A DNA stretch of 64,000 bases from Muribaculaceae bacterium (lineage in GTDB: Bacteria > Bacillota > Clostridia > Lachnospirales > Lachnospiraceae): contig JAMPCA010000008.1 in the NCBI GenBank assembly GCA_023666425.1, positions 1 to 64,000 on the forward strand, read 5' to 3'. Below the pieces are notes generated by a model. It worked only from the letters and a program-made list of their open reading frames with translations. It was not told the DNA's origin and did no database searches. The number at the start of each line of letters is the position of its first letter. Position 1 is the stretch's first letter. Below are positions 8,315 through 21,539 of this stretch, piece after piece. The translations under genes and the position numbers were made by a program.

Positions 8315-10146
8315 ATGGACAAATTTGTTGTGAACATCATTCACCGCCCGGAGATGGTGCCGGAGTATTCCGCTACCGTGACCGGACAGGGCAAGGAGGA
8401 GGATATCGGAGATAAGGCGCTCCTTACAGAGTCCTTAGACATCTTCAAGACCCAGCAGAGGCTGGCGCATGAGAACGGGCTCAAGGTCACAATCCAGATG
8501 ACCTATGCGGCGCTGTTCAATGACGAGGCCGTGGAGCTGGCAAAGCACGACCACGAGGAGTACGGGGACGAGATCGCCCTCTCCCTTTTAGGGCTTCCCT
8601 GCGAGGAGTTCCGCGAGAAGTACAAGACCAAGGATTTCTGCATCTGGATGTTCTCCATGGAGGACAAGAAGGCCATTGTCAACGACGTATTTGAGAAGTT
8701 CCACGAGCGCTTTGGCTTTTACCCGGAATCCACCGGCTCTTACTATATGGATGCAGAGCTGACCAACTACATCAAAGAAAAATATCCCACTGTCAAGTGC
8801 GCGGTAGCGACCTGCTGGGAGGAGGGACCGAAGGCATACCACACCTGCAACAACTCATGGTACACCCTTTTCGACGGAGGCCCGTGGGCGCCGTGGATTC
8901 CCTCGAAGCAGAACACCCACGCACCGGCGGCGAACAAGGACGAGGACAGCGGCATCGTTGCGATTCCCCATCTGTCCCGCGACCTGATTGCCTGCTATGA
9001 CGGCAACGGCTCCAATTTCGGCACGCATCCCCAGAACGTGCTCCGGGGCATGATCTACGACACCAAGACATGGGAGTACCCCTATCTGTACAACCTGATC
9101 GACCAGTACAGGGATCTGGAAAAATACAACGACGGCTATTCCTACAATATGATGTTTGTAGGACCCGGCTGGATGAACAAGATGGGACGCTGGGAGCAGC
9201 CCTACGAGCTGCTGCTGAAGTCCTACACGGACGGCTGTAAGTATTACGGCGAACTTAAAAAAGAAGGAAAGCTCATCGACATGACGATGTCTGAGTTCGC
9301 GGACTATTACAGAGAGAAGAAGGGTGTGAACGACGGCAATTACAATGTGCCGGAGTGCGCGCCGTGGAGAGATATCCTCTATGGCTCGGACAAGCAGGTA
9401 TTCTGGTACTGCGACCCCTATATGAGAGCCTGCGTCAACATGGATCAGGGCGGCGCGATCGTAGATCTGCGTCCCTATGTGGCGAAGCTTCCGTGGCCGG
9501 TGGGAATCGGCACTAAGCATGTGCAGGACGCTTCCTACCCCTTCCTGATCCAGGAGAAGTACCGGGCAGGTTACTTCACCCACTACGCGGGCGCGGGCAC
9601 CGTGCGCTCCGCAAAACTCAGCTACAACGGCGAGGAGGTAGACCTCTGCCTCTGCCCGACCCACAGCCATTTTTCCGAGGAGGTCATCGACGGAAAGAAG
9701 AACCGTATCCTGACCCTTGATCCGGTGGAAATCCGCTTCAACGGCGTGACGGTAAAGCTCCAGACGAAGGAGTACTTTGAGGAGGGCGCGTCCAATATTA
9801 AGATTGAGCGGAATATTTTAGAGATCAGCGACCCGGGCGCAGAGATTACGCTGGATGAGTACATTACCGCCTGCTACGGCACCACCGAGTACCCGGAGGA
9901 CATGACCGGAATCACGCTTGCCTGTGAGGGCGCGAATGCGCAGACCATCGACTATGCTTACAAGTGCCGTGATGCAAAGGTGATGGGAGCATCCGCCGTA
10001 AGCGCGGTGATCCCGGCAATCCAGACGAAGGTATCCATGACCGCTTCTGCAGAGGCCGAGGGTTATATCGAGGAGGGATATGCATTCTCCCCGATGTTCA
10101 AGCTCGGATATAAGAAGAAAATCTCAGACAAGGAGGTATTTGCAAC

Positions 10147-10174
<28 letters not shown>
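8315..10174 (+). CDS. Unrecognised 619-aa enzyme-like protein of the galactan operon
   Basis: First gene of the sugar operon, with a strong RBS (GGAGG at 8302-8306, 8 nt from the ATG). No signal peptide or membrane segment is visible, so it is cytoplasmic. The N-terminal 400 residues look like an alpha/beta barrel glycosidase or deacetylase: the N-terminal strand VVNIIHRPE, then HDHEEYGDEIALS, ESTGSYYMD with acidic residues at strand ends, VAIPHLSRD, and many Trp (WAPWIP, GPGWMNKMGRWEQ). The C-terminal third is beta-rich, as in accessory sandwich domains of glycosidases. I cannot place it in a known family with certainty. Its position with beta-galactosidase, galactanase, galK and galT argues for a role in breaking down a galactose-containing oligosaccharide. 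Its 3' end overlaps the zinc-ribbon gene by 28 nt. Confidence 0.8.
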
Positions 10175-13556
<3,382 letters not shown>

Positions 13557-13566
13557 GGAGGACAGT

Positions 13567-14679
13567 ATGAGCAAATTTATCAAGGGAATGGACTTGTCCA
13601 CCCTTCTTGAACTGGAGCGCTGCGGCGCAAAATATTACGACAACGGGCAGGAGCGGGACATTTTAGACATTATGAAAAGCTATGATGTGGACACGATCCG
13701 TCTGCGCCTGTGGAACGATCCGAAGTCGGAGAGTGGGGAGCCCTACGGCGCGGGCAACAACGATCTGGCGGAGACCATCGCCATCGGAAAAAGAGTCAGC
13801 GATGCGGGCTTCGGGGTGCTTTTGAATTTTCACTACAGCGATTTCTGGGCGGATCCGGGCAAGCAGATTAAGCCGAAGGCATGGGCGGATTACGGTATGG
13901 AGGAGCTGGAGAAAGCAGTCTTTGACTTTACAAAGGAAAGTCTCACGGCAGTTCTGGATGCGGGCGTGAACGTCACGATGGTGCAGGTGGGCAACGAGCT
14001 GTCCAAGGGGCTTTTGTGGCCGGAGGGAAGTTTACCCAACTACGACAATATCGCAAGACTTGTGAGTTCCGGGATCAAAGCCTGCCGTGAGGTGAAGGCG
14101 GAGATTCCGCTGATGATCCATCTGGACAACGGGGGCAACAACGCGCTGTACCGGGAATGGTTTGACCACTATGTGGAGCGGGGGGAGGACTTTGAGTACA
14201 TCGGCCTGTCCTACTATCCCTTCTGGCATGGAAGCCTGCAGATGCTCGAGGACAATATGAACGACATCGCGGTGCGCTACGGCAAGGAGCTGATTGTCGC
14301 GGAGGTGTCGATGGGCTTTACCATGGACAGCTACCAGTCCTACGAGAAGCTTCCGGACGGAGAGCGCAAGGGCTATGCGACGAAGCCGGAGCTGGTGGAG
14401 AAGATTGAGTATCCCATGACTGCGCAGGGGCAGGCGGATTTTGTGAAGGATATTCTGGGGCGTATGTCCCGCGTGGCGGAGAATAAGTGCGTGGGCTTTT
14501 TCTGGTGGGAGCCTGCGTGGATTCCGGTTCCGGGTTCCGGCTGGGCGACGCCCGCCTCTCTGAAATATATGAACGATCCCGGTCCCTGCGGAAACGAGTG
14601 GGCGAATCAGGCGCTGTTCGACTATGACGGAAACGCGCTTCCGGCGCTGGCGGTCATCCGGGATTTTCACAAGGACTGA
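13567..14679 (+). CDS. Endo-beta-1,4-galactanase, GH53
   Basis: The 370-aa protein is a GH53 arabinogalactan endo-1,4-beta-galactosidase (GanA/GalA type). It opens with the family's KGMDLSTLLELE and has DTIRLRLWNDP and LLNFHYSDFWADPGKQ. The acid/base Glu is in QVGNELSKGLLWPEG (E144) and the nucleophile is in ELIVAEVSMGF (E246). Known GH53 enzymes are normally secreted, but no signal peptide is present here. This copy should act inside the cell on imported galacto-oligosaccharides, which fits the cytoplasmic lacZ beside it. An AGGAGG lies just upstream. Confidence 0.93.
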   Translation: MSKFIKGMDLSTLLELERCGAKYYDNGQERDILDIMKSYDVDTIRLRLWNDPKSESGEPYGAGNNDLAETIAIGKRVSDAGFGVLLNFHYSDFWADPGKQIKPKAWADYGMEELEKAVFDFTKESLTAVLDAGVNVTMVQVGNELSKGLLWPEGSLPNYDNIARLVSSGIKACREVKAEIPLMIHLDNGGNNALYREWFDHYVERGEDFEYIGLSYYPFWHGSLQMLEDNMNDIAVRYGKELIVAEVSMGFTMDSYQSYEKLPDGERKGYATKPELVEKIEYPMTAQGQADFVKDILGRMSRVAENKCVGFFWWEPAWIPVPGSGWATPASLKYMNDPGPCGNEWANQALFDYDGNALPALAVIRDFHKD

Positions 14680-14737
14680 CATGTAAGAATGTTGAAAAAT
14701 AACATAAATATTTTATCAGGAGGGAAGGAGAAGCAAG

Positions 14738-15907
14738 ATGATTGAGAATGATGTTTTGGCGAAGTTCAAGGAGATTTTCGGGCCGGAGGGAGAGATTGGG
14801 GTGTATTTCGCGCCGGGGCGCGTCAACCTGATCGGTGAGCACACGGACTACAACGGGGGACATGTGTTCCCCTGCGCGCTGACCATCGGAACCTACGGGG
14901 TGGTGAGAAAGCGCGACGACAAAACCCTGCGCTTTTATTCGATGAATTTTGAGGAGCTGGGCGTAATCGAGTCCTCGTTGGAGAATCTTAAGCCCGAGAA
15001 GGAAGCGGACTGGACGAACTATCTGAAAGGCATTATCTGGGCGTTTGGCGAAAAGGGAATGAAGGTGGAGACGGGGATGGATCTTCTGCTGTTCGGCAAT
15101 ATTCCCAACGGTTCCGGCCTTTCCTCATCTGCCTCTGTGGAAGTGCTGACCGGTTACATACTAAAGGAGTTGTTCGGCTTTGATGTGACGAATCAGGATC
15201 TGGCGCTGATCGGACAGTTTTCCGAGAACAAATTTAACGGGGTAAACTGCGGAATCATGGATCAGTTTGCGATTGCCATGGGAAAGGCGGGGCACGCAAT
15301 CTTTCTGGACACCGCGACGCTCGAGTACGGGTACGCGCCCGTGAAGCTCGAGAACGCAAAGCTTGTGATCTCCTGCAGCAACAAAAAGCGCGGCCTCGGA
15401 GATTCCAAGTACAATGAGCGCAGGGCTGAGTGCGAGAAGGCGCTTTCGGAGATTCAGGAGGTCTGCGGCATTGAGACGCTGGGAGATCTGACGGAGGAGC
15501 AGTTTGAGCAGGCGAAGAATTCCATTAAGGACGAGGTGCGCATGAGGCGCGCAAAGCACGCGGTTTACGAGAACCAGCGGACGGTGCGTGCGGTGGAGGC
15601 ACTCAAAAATAACGACGTGGCGCTCTTCGGCGAGCTGATGAACGCTTCCCATGTATCCCTGCGTGATGACTACGAGGTGACGGGTGTGGAGCTGGATACG
15701 CTGGTCGAGGAGGCGTGGAAGATCGACGGTGTGATTGGCTCCCGTATGACCGGAGCCGGGTTTGGCGGCTGTACCGTCAGCCTCGTGGAGGACAGGGCAG
15801 TGGATACCTTTATCAAAGAGGTCGGCGCGGCTTATGAGAAGAAGATTGGCTATGCGGCGGACTTCTATGTAGTGGAGATCGGGGACGGCCCGCGTAAACT
15901 GAGCTAG
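14738..15907 (+). CDS. galK: Galactokinase
   Basis: A 389-aa GHMP kinase that phosphorylates galactose to galactose-1-phosphate, the first step of the Leloir pathway. The galactokinase signature GRVNLIGEHTDYNGG lies near residues 30-44, the ATP-binding GHMP motif is IPNGSGLSSSAS, and the C-terminal GxGFGGCTVSL block is intact. It has a strong RBS (AGGAGGGAAGGAG). It follows the galactanase by 58 nt and precedes galT by 15 nt, so galactose released by the upstream glycosidases is channelled straight into the pathway. Confidence 0.97.
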   Translation: MIENDVLAKFKEIFGPEGEIGVYFAPGRVNLIGEHTDYNGGHVFPCALTIGTYGVVRKRDDKTLRFYSMNFEELGVIESSLENLKPEKEADWTNYLKGIIWAFGEKGMKVETGMDLLLFGNIPNGSGLSSSASVEVLTGYILKELFGFDVTNQDLALIGQFSENKFNGVNCGIMDQFAIAMGKAGHAIFLDTATLEYGYAPVKLENAKLVISCSNKKRGLGDSKYNERRAECEKALSEIQEVCGIETLGDLTEEQFEQAKNSIKDEVRMRRAKHAVYENQRTVRAVEALKNNDVALFGELMNASHVSLRDDYEVTGVELDTLVEEAWKIDGVIGSRMTGAGFGGCTVSLVEDRAVDTFIKEVGAAYEKKIGYAADFYVVEIGDGPRKLS

Positions 15908-15922
15908 AGAAAGGAAAAGGCT

Positions 15923-17458
15923 ATGATTCAGGAAAATATCTTAGATCTCGTAGATTATGGACTGGCGACGGGGCTTGTGCCGCAGGCCGATAAAGTATAC
16001 ACGATCAACCGCCTGCTGGAGCTGTTTGAGGTGGACGACATAGAGGACAGCGTATTTGAGGCGCAGGAGAAAAAGCCGCAGATGACGCAGGAGAGCGCCG
16101 AGGAGGCGCTGGAGCCTGTTTTAGAGGAGATGATGGCATACGCCTATGAGCAGGGCATTCTAAAGGAGAACAGCATCGTATACAAGGATCTCTTTGACAC
16201 AAAGATTATGGGCTGTCTTGTGGCGCGCCCCAGCGGGATCCGCGAAACATTTGCACGGCTGTATGCGCAGTCGCCGCAGGAGGCGACAGACTATTTCTAC
16301 AAGTTAAGCTGTGACAGCAATTATATCCGCAGACAGCGCATCAAAAAAGACCAGAAGTGGACGGCGGACACGGAGTATGGCACACTGGATATTACGATCA
16401 ATCTCTCCAAGCCGGAGAAAGATCCCAAGGCCATTGCCGCTGCAAAGAATGCGAAGCAGAGCGCCTATCCGAAATGCCAGCTCTGCGCGACCAACGAGGG
16501 CTATGCGGGCAGGGTCAACCACCCGGCGAGGCAGAACCACCGCATCATTCCGGTGACAATCAACAACAGCGACTGGTTTTTCCAGTATTCGCCCTATGTG
16601 TACTACAATGAGCACTGTATCGTGTTCAATTCCCTGCACACGCCGATGAAGATCGAGCGGGCGACCTTCGGGAAGCTTTTGGACTTTGTGAGTCAGTTTC
16701 CCCACTATTTCGTGGGTTCGAATGCCGATCTGCCAATCGTGGGCGGCTCTATTTTAAGCCATGACCATTTCCAGGGCGGGCACTATACCTTTGCGATGGC
16801 GAATGCTCCGGTTGAGAAGGAAATCGGGTTTGCGGGATTCTCTGATGTAAAGGCGGGAATCGTCAAATGGCCGATGTCTGTGATAAGGATCAGCGGGCCG
16901 GACAGAGAGCGTCTGATTGCGCTGGCGGACAAGATTCTTCTGGCGTGGCGTAGCTACAGCGACGAGAGCGCTTTCGTCTTTGCGGAGACGGAGGGCGAGC
17001 CCCACAATACCATCACGCCGATTGCGAGAAGGCGCGGCGCAGACTACGAGCTGGATCTTGTGCTGCGCAACAATATCACCACAGAGGAGCATCCTCTCGG
17101 CGTCTACCACCCGCACGCGAAGCTGCACCATATCAAGAAGGAAAATATCGGTCTGATTGAGGTGATGGGTCTTGCCGTGCTTCCGGCGCGGCTCAAGGAC
17201 GAGATGGCGGAGCTTGCGGACGCCATCGTGAGTGGAAAGGATCTAAGGAGCACGGAGACTTTAGCCAGCCACGCCGAATGGGCGGAAGGATTTTTGCCGG
17301 GCTATGACAATGTGACGGCAGACAATGTGATGGACATTTTGAGGAAGGAAATTGGCATTGTATTTAAGGAGGTTCTCGAGGATGCGGGCGTGTACAAATG
17401 CACTGATGAGGGCCGGGCGGCGTTCCAGAGATTTGTGGACAGCGTAAATACAGATTAA
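15923..17458 (+). CDS. galT: UTP/UDP-glucose-hexose-1-phosphate uridylyltransferase, class II
   Basis: A 511-aa protein of the Gram-positive (class II) GalT family, longer than the E. coli enzyme. It exchanges UDP between UDP-glucose and galactose-1-phosphate. Family blocks seen are PSGIRETFARLYAQSP, CQLCATNEGYAGR, SHDHFQGGHYTF (the His region near the active site) and GVYHPHAKLHHIKKENIGLIEVMG. It is the last gene of the galactose block, and a strong terminator follows within 12 nt. No galE or transporter gene is in this block. Confidence 0.95.
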   Translation: MIQENILDLVDYGLATGLVPQADKVYTINRLLELFEVDDIEDSVFEAQEKKPQMTQESAEEALEPVLEEMMAYAYEQGILKENSIVYKDLFDTKIMGCLVARPSGIRETFARLYAQSPQEATDYFYKLSCDSNYIRRQRIKKDQKWTADTEYGTLDITINLSKPEKDPKAIAAAKNAKQSAYPKCQLCATNEGYAGRVNHPARQNHRIIPVTINNSDWFFQYSPYVYYNEHCIVFNSLHTPMKIERATFGKLLDFVSQFPHYFVGSNADLPIVGGSILSHDHFQGGHYTFAMANAPVEKEIGFAGFSDVKAGIVKWPMSVIRISGPDRERLIALADKILLAWRSYSDESAFVFAETEGEPHNTITPIARRRGADYELDLVLRNNITTEEHPLGVYHPHAKLHHIKKENIGLIEVMGLAVLPARLKDEMAELADAIVSGKDLRSTETLASHAEWAEGFLPGYDNVTADNVMDILRKEIGIVFKEVLEDAGVYKCTDEGRAAFQRFVDSVNTD

Positions 17459-17468
17459 AAACTGGCGG

Positions 17469-17509
17469 AAAAGCCCCAGTCTTTCTATTAGGAGAGACTG
17501 GGGCTTTTT
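17469..17509 (+). terminator. Rho-independent terminator of the galactose operon
   Basis: AAAAGCCCCAGTCT pairs with AGACTGGGGCTTTT, followed by T. It is closely similar to the terminator at 21216-21253. Confidence 0.9.
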
Positions 17510-17706
17510 GCGTTCAAAAATCCGGCGGCTTATAAAGAATTGCCAAAAAATGTTAATAATTTGCTTGTAAAACCACTATTTTATTCCTAAAAGAAAATAA
17601 AACGCAGAAGTGCAGTAAAAAATGCATTTTGTGAGCATCAGATAGGACTAGGCCTGATACGAAAATTGACACAATTTCACAACATTTGCCAATGTTGTAT
17701 AGACAG
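17510..17706. other. Intergenic stretch without visible gene
   Basis: Part of the 320-bp gap between galT and the alpha/beta hydrolase. It is AT-rich. I see no ORF, RNA gene or clear repeat in it; it lies between the galT terminator and the promoter at 17707. Confidence 0.6.
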
Positions 17707-17735
17707 TTGACAAAATATAGCATAAATTGTATAAT
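17707..17735 (+). promoter_or_regulatory. Consensus sigma-A promoter for hydrolase-KAS III-chemoreceptor genes
   Basis: TTGACA (17707-17712), 17-bp spacer, TATAAT (17730-17735), a perfect consensus. The surrounding bases closely resemble those at 21263-21292 in front of the duplicated chemoreceptor. Confidence 0.85.
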
Positions 17736-17778
17736 TCTTTTTAAATATAATACATAAATTCGGGAGAAGGAGAGTGTT

Positions 17779-18555
17779 ATGGAGAGAAAGAATCTGCTGG
17801 CTTATGAGAGGCTTGGAAATCAGGAGAGTGATACCACGCTGGTTTTCCTGCATGGATCTACGATGACAAGGGGAGGGATGCTTCCCGTTGCAGAACCGTT
17901 TACAGATTACAATTGTATCGTGTTCGACCTGACCGCGCACGGGGAGTCCGGGGAGGAGGAGCCGGAGGAGGTCGGCGTTTTTGCAGAGGACGTGGAATAT
18001 TCCGTGCAGCATCTGCAGGAGAAAAAGGAGATTTCCGGAAAGCTGTTTGTGCTGGGCTATTCGATGGGCGGAGCGATCGCCTGCGAGCTTGCCATTCGAA
18101 ACAGGCTGGCGCTTTCCGGCATTGTGTTTTTAAGCAGCGGGGCTGACCTGAAACATTACACGCCGATGCTGGAACAGCTTAAGGAGATGCCGGTCGGACA
18201 GTTTCGGACAAAAGATATCCTGCCTGCGCTTTTTGGCTCTGACATAGAGGGGGAGGAGATAGACCGGATCATGGATCTGTTCCTGGCGACGAAGGCGGAG
18301 GAGGCGACCGGCTATGGAGACCTGATGGCGTCGAACCGATATGATGCGCTGGCGCGCTGTGCCGGAATTACGGTTCCTGTGCTGCTGGTGCACGGCAGCG
18401 AGGATAAGGTCATACTTCCGGAGGCGGCCGTTGAGACCTGGAAAGCGATTCCGGGGAGCCAGCTTTTGATGATACCGTACCGGGGGCACGGAGCCATCTA
18501 CGAGGATCCGGCACTGGTCAGGGACAAAATAATGGCTTTTTTGAAACATAACTGA
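17779..18555 (+). CDS. Alpha/beta hydrolase
   Basis: A 258-aa alpha/beta-hydrolase-fold protein. The oxyanion strand LVFLHGSTM, the nucleophile elbow GYSMGG, the acid in VHGSEDKV and the His in YRGHGAIYE form a complete Ser-Asp-His triad. No signal peptide. The substrate is unknown; the fold includes esterases, thioesterases and lactonases. It is the first gene behind a consensus promoter and is followed by a KAS III-like gene (100 nt) and a chemoreceptor, which hints at metabolism of an acyl compound, possibly a signal. It has a good RBS (GGAGAAGGAG). Confidence 0.88.
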   Translation: MERKNLLAYERLGNQESDTTLVFLHGSTMTRGGMLPVAEPFTDYNCIVFDLTAHGESGEEEPEEVGVFAEDVEYSVQHLQEKKEISGKLFVLGYSMGGAIACELAIRNRLALSGIVFLSSGADLKHYTPMLEQLKEMPVGQFRTKDILPALFGSDIEGEEIDRIMDLFLATKAEEATGYGDLMASNRYDALARCAGITVPVLLVHGSEDKVILPEAAVETWKAIPGSQLLMIPYRGHGAIYEDPALVRDKIMAFLKHN

Positions 18556-18655
18556 TAGAACATATATTATTAACTGAAAGAACAAAATTATAAACTACCA
18601 AAACAAAAAAGTGCTTGCATATTATAAGCAGGTGAGATAGAATGAGGAAGAGAAA

Positions 18656-19648
18656 ATGGAAAGAAATATTATTATCAGGGGAACCGGGATCTATACGCCC
18701 TCGAATGAGGTCAGCAATGAGTATTTCGTCGAGCATTTCCGAAGTCTTGGGATACAGGTGGACGGCCTGATGAAGCATCTGAACCGCCATAAGAGATTTC
18801 TGGCGGACAGAGACGAGTCGTCGCTGTCCATGGCATATGAGGCGGCGAAGGACGTGATCGGGAAGCTGGATATCGATCCCATGACGATTGATTTGATTGT
18901 CTTCGCGTCGGATACGCCGGAATATAATATGCCGACCAATGCGCTGAAGCTGAATCAGATGCTGGGCACCAAAAATGCCCACAGAGTGTTTGACATGAAC
19001 TGCAACTGTATCGGAATGCTGGTGGCGATGGACGTGGTTGCGGGTTACATGCAGAGAAGACCGGCGATAAAGACCGCACTGATTGTGGGAAGTATGCATA
19101 TCAGCTCTGTCGTGAAGTATAAGGATTCGGTGGTATATCCGACCTTCGGGGATTCTGCGGCGGCGTTTATCTTTGAGAGCGTGGAGGAGGAGGAAAAGAG
19201 GGGCGTGATCTCCTCCGAGTACCTGACCGATTCGGATTACCATGAGACGATCGTTCTGCCGGAGTGCGGCCATTCCAAGGAGCTGTTGTACGAGGTGCCG
19301 AAGGAGAACCGGAGGATGAACTGGAATCCGTTTGATTTCAGCTTCCTGTCGGACAACTGGGTGACAATCATACGCAGGCTGCTTGCAGACAATAACGTAG
19401 AGCTGGATGAGGTTAAGCACTTTCTGTTTTCCCAGTTTTCGGACGCCGACAATCTCCTGACGCTCGAAAAGCTGGGGGTAGACAAGGAGCGTTACATATT
19501 CGTGGGCGACCACTATGGGTACACGGGCACATCCAGTCCCATCATGGCGCTGCATGACCTTTGGGATCATATGGCGCAGACGGGCTATCTGATTTTCTGC
19601 TCGGTAGCGGCAGGCTATTCGATGAATGCAATTTTGTACAAACTTTAA
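18656..19648 (+). CDS. FabH-like (KAS III-type) condensing-enzyme homologue with altered active site
   Basis: A 330-aa thiolase-fold protein related to beta-ketoacyl-ACP synthase III. The N-terminus [18 protein letters not shown] and the active-site Cys region [13 protein letters not shown] match FabH, with Cys in the nucleophile position. Aligned by eye with E. coli FabH, the catalytic His (VPHQAN) falls on FLFSQFS, giving Ser, and the catalytic Asn (GNTSAAS) falls on GYTGTSS, giving Tyr. Decarboxylative condensation is therefore doubtful. Acyl transfer, or a non-catalytic acyl-binding role, is more likely. Standard fatty-acid synthesis genes are not adjacent. It sits between an alpha/beta hydrolase and a chemoreceptor gene 14 nt downstream. 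Confidence 0.82.
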   Translation: MERNIIIRGTGIYTPSNEVSNEYFVEHFRSLGIQVDGLMKHLNRHKRFLADRDESSLSMAYEAAKDVIGKLDIDPMTIDLIVFASDTPEYNMPTNALKLNQMLGTKNAHRVFDMNCNCIGMLVAMDVVAGYMQRRPAIKTALIVGSMHISSVVKYKDSVVYPTFGDSAAAFIFESVEEEEKRGVISSEYLTDSDYHETIVLPECGHSKELLYEVPKENRRMNWNPFDFSFLSDNWVTIIRRLLADNNVELDEVKHFLFSQFSDADNLLTLEKLGVDKERYIFVGDHYGYTGTSSPIMALHDLWDHMAQTGYLIFCSVAAGYSMNAILYKL

Positions 19649-19662
19649 CGGGGGTAATTCAG

Positions 19663-21186
19663 ATGAACAATGAGGTAATTCAAGAGTATACCAAAAAAGT
19701 GACGATCACGGTGCTGGCCGTGATTATGATGAGCGCGACCGCGGCGGCGGTTGTGTTTCCCCTGCTAAAGCTGTTTCATCTGTATCCGACTGTATCATGG
19801 CTGTTAATTGCGTTTTTTGTAGTGGTGGTAGTGGTCGAAGATCTGATTGGGGGGGTGCTTATCAAAAAGGCGCTCGGTTATGATGAGCTGCCGGATGGCT
19901 ATGTGAAAAGTGTAAAGAACTATTTCCTTTTCATTTTAATATTGAATCTGAATCTGATTACATGGTTTTTTCCGTCCAAAGAGTCCTGGATGTTTGCCTT
20001 TTACTTTCTGATTCTGATGGCATTTTTTCTGGATTTAAAATATATCATCGTTACCTCCGTGCTGGAGACGCTGTCCCTGTTGGTTCTGTTTGTGCTCAAT
20101 CCGGCGACGAGGCCGGTGGATACAATGTTCTGGTCGGATGTGATACTTCGGACAATCTGTCTTTCGCTTTCTCTGCTCGGTGTGATTGCGCTGATCTTTT
20201 TTGTCAACACATTTTTATTACATGCCAAGTCGGAGCAGATCGAGGCGAACAATGCGCGCGTGCAGAATGTACTGGCGCGGGTGACGCACATTGCCGGAAA
20301 GCTCGGCGGGGCGAGCGGCCAGCTGGTGAACGCGTCCCAGTCTGAGAGCGCATCGACGGAGGAGCTCTCCGCAATCAGCGAGGAGCTGATCAAGAGCAGC
20401 ACCGCCATGCTGGAGCAGTCGGAGGTCAGCAAGGAGAATCTTGCGCAGCTGCAGGACAGCAGCCAGGGCATGGAGCTAAAGATGCAGGACGTGGAGAATA
20501 TCACGCGGGAGCTGGTGGGCATGAGCGAGTCGAACGAGAAAGCATTAAATACCTTAACCAGCATGAGCGCGGAGGTGGAGGCGTCCACGCGCCAGACACG
20601 GGAGGTCACTGACCAGCTTTTGGCGGAAACCGGAGAGATTGGAAAGACGCTAAATATTATCAACGAGATTGCAGAATCCACCAATCTGCTCGCGCTGAAT
20701 GCGTCCATTGAGGCGGCGCGCGCGGGCGAGGCGGGCAAGGGCTTTGCGGTCGTGGCGCAGGAGGTCGGCGCGCTTGCGGCGAACACCAAGGAATCCCTCG
20801 CGAATGTCAATAACGTGATTATCCGCGTGCAGAACGGTGCGCAGAACGTCTCTACATATATGAACCAGAATGCACAGCAGCTGCAGAAGCAGAATGAGGT
20901 GATTGCGGAGACGGTGCAGGGAATCCGCACGATGATCGGGCAGCTGCATTCCTCCGTGACGGCGGTGGAGCAGGCGGTCGAGATGCATACCGTGCAGGCG
21001 CAGGTGATTTCCGAGACAATTTCCATCAACGAGAAGATTGCCGCCGGAATCAAGTCGGAGAACGAGGAGTTTGGCAATATCGCGAGCATGGCGCAGAGCA
21101 ACGCGGCGGAGATTTCCACCATCACGAACCAGGCGGACAGCATTGACGAGATGGTGAACGAGATGGAGAAGCTTCTGGAGGCGTAA
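19663..21186 (+). CDS. Methyl-accepting chemotaxis protein with membrane-embedded sensor (copy 1)
   Basis: A 507-aa chemoreceptor. Residues about 10-190 form five to six hydrophobic helices with only short loops. There is no large extracellular ligand domain and no obvious HAMP domain. The rest is the cytoplasmic signalling coiled coil with the conserved tip [20 protein letters not shown]. Ligands are probably hydrophobic or sensed within the membrane (inference). The start is the ATG at 19663 behind GGGGGT; the longer open frame from 19561 overlaps the KAS III-like gene. A G7 run at 19849-19855 is in frame (IGGVL). This copy is intact; a near-identical, frameshifted copy lies at 21346-22870. 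Confidence 0.92.
   Translation: MNNEVIQEYTKKVTITVLAVIMMSATAAAVVFPLLKLFHLYPTVSWLLIAFFVVVVVVEDLIGGVLIKKALGYDELPDGYVKSVKNYFLFILILNLNLITWFFPSKESWMFAFYFLILMAFFLDLKYIIVTSVLETLSLLVLFVLNPATRPVDTMFWSDVILRTICLSLSLLGVIALIFFVNTFLLHAKSEQIEANNARVQNVLARVTHIAGKLGGASGQLVNASQSESASTEELSAISEELIKSSTAMLEQSEVSKENLAQLQDSSQGMELKMQDVENITRELVGMSESNEKALNTLTSMSAEVEASTRQTREVTDQLLAETGEIGKTLNIINEIAESTNLLALNASIEAARAGEAGKGFAVVAQEVGALAANTKESLANVNNVIIRVQNGAQNVSTYMNQNAQQLQKQNEVIAETVQGIRTMIGQLHSSVTAVEQAVEMHTVQAQVISETISINEKIAAGIKSENEEFGNIASMAQSNAAEISTITNQADSIDEMVNEMEKLLEA
19849..19855 (+). repeat. G7 homopolymer inside chemoreceptor copy 1
   Basis: Seven G keep the frame (ATT GGG GGG GTG). The same place in copy 2 (21532-21539) has eight G and is out of frame. 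Confidence 0.9.
20785..21185 (+). repeat. 401-bp block identical to 22469-22869
   Basis: From ACCAAGGAATCC to the stop codon, the 3' end of copy 1 reads the same as copy 2 at every base compared by eye, while the 5' halves differ at many positions. Fits recent duplication or gene conversion. Confidence 0.88.
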
Positions 21187-21215
21187 GCGTATCACAGCGG
21201 TTACATAATTTAGCG

Positions 21216-21253
21216 AAAAGTCCCAGTCTTTCTATGGAGAGACTGGGACTTTT
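21216..21253 (+). terminator. Rho-independent terminator after chemoreceptor copy 1
   Basis: AAAAGTCCCAGTCT pairs with AGACTGGGACTTTT. Stem and loop are almost the same as in the galT terminator at 17469-17509. Confidence 0.88.
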
Positions 21254-21262
21254 GTGACATAG

Positions 21263-21292
21263 TTGACAAATTATAGTATAAATAGTTATAAT
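21263..21292 (+). promoter_or_regulatory. Promoter of chemoreceptor copy 2
   Basis: TTGACA (21263-21268), 18-bp spacer, TATAAT (21287-21292). The spacer resembles that of 17707-17735, suggesting common descent. Confidence 0.8.
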
Positions 21293-21531
21293 TATTTGTA
21301 AAAAACAGAACAATATTTTTACATATGGCGATGGGGGTAATGCAAATGAACGAAGAGGTAATCAGAGAGTATACCAAAAAAGTGACGATCACGGTGCTGG
21401 CTGTCATTATGATGAGCGCGACCGCGGCGGCGGTTGCATTTCCGCTGCTAAAACTGTTTCACCTGTATCCGACGGTATCATGGCTGCTGATCGCGCTTTT
21501 TGTGGTGGTGATCGTGGTTGAAGATTTGATT

Positions 21532-21539
21532 GGGGGGGG
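21532..21539 (+). repeat. G8 homopolymer that breaks chemoreceptor copy 2
   Basis: Eight G; seven would restore the frame. A candidate slipped-strand on/off switch. Confidence 0.85.

Noticed and set aside
20001-21143. A 380-aa minus-strand frame opposite chemoreceptor copy 1 (and 334 aa at 21880-22884 opposite copy 2)
   Set aside because: These are Ser/Ala/Cys-rich translations typical of the antisense of coiled-coil genes; no RBS, and they exist twice only because the gene is duplicated.
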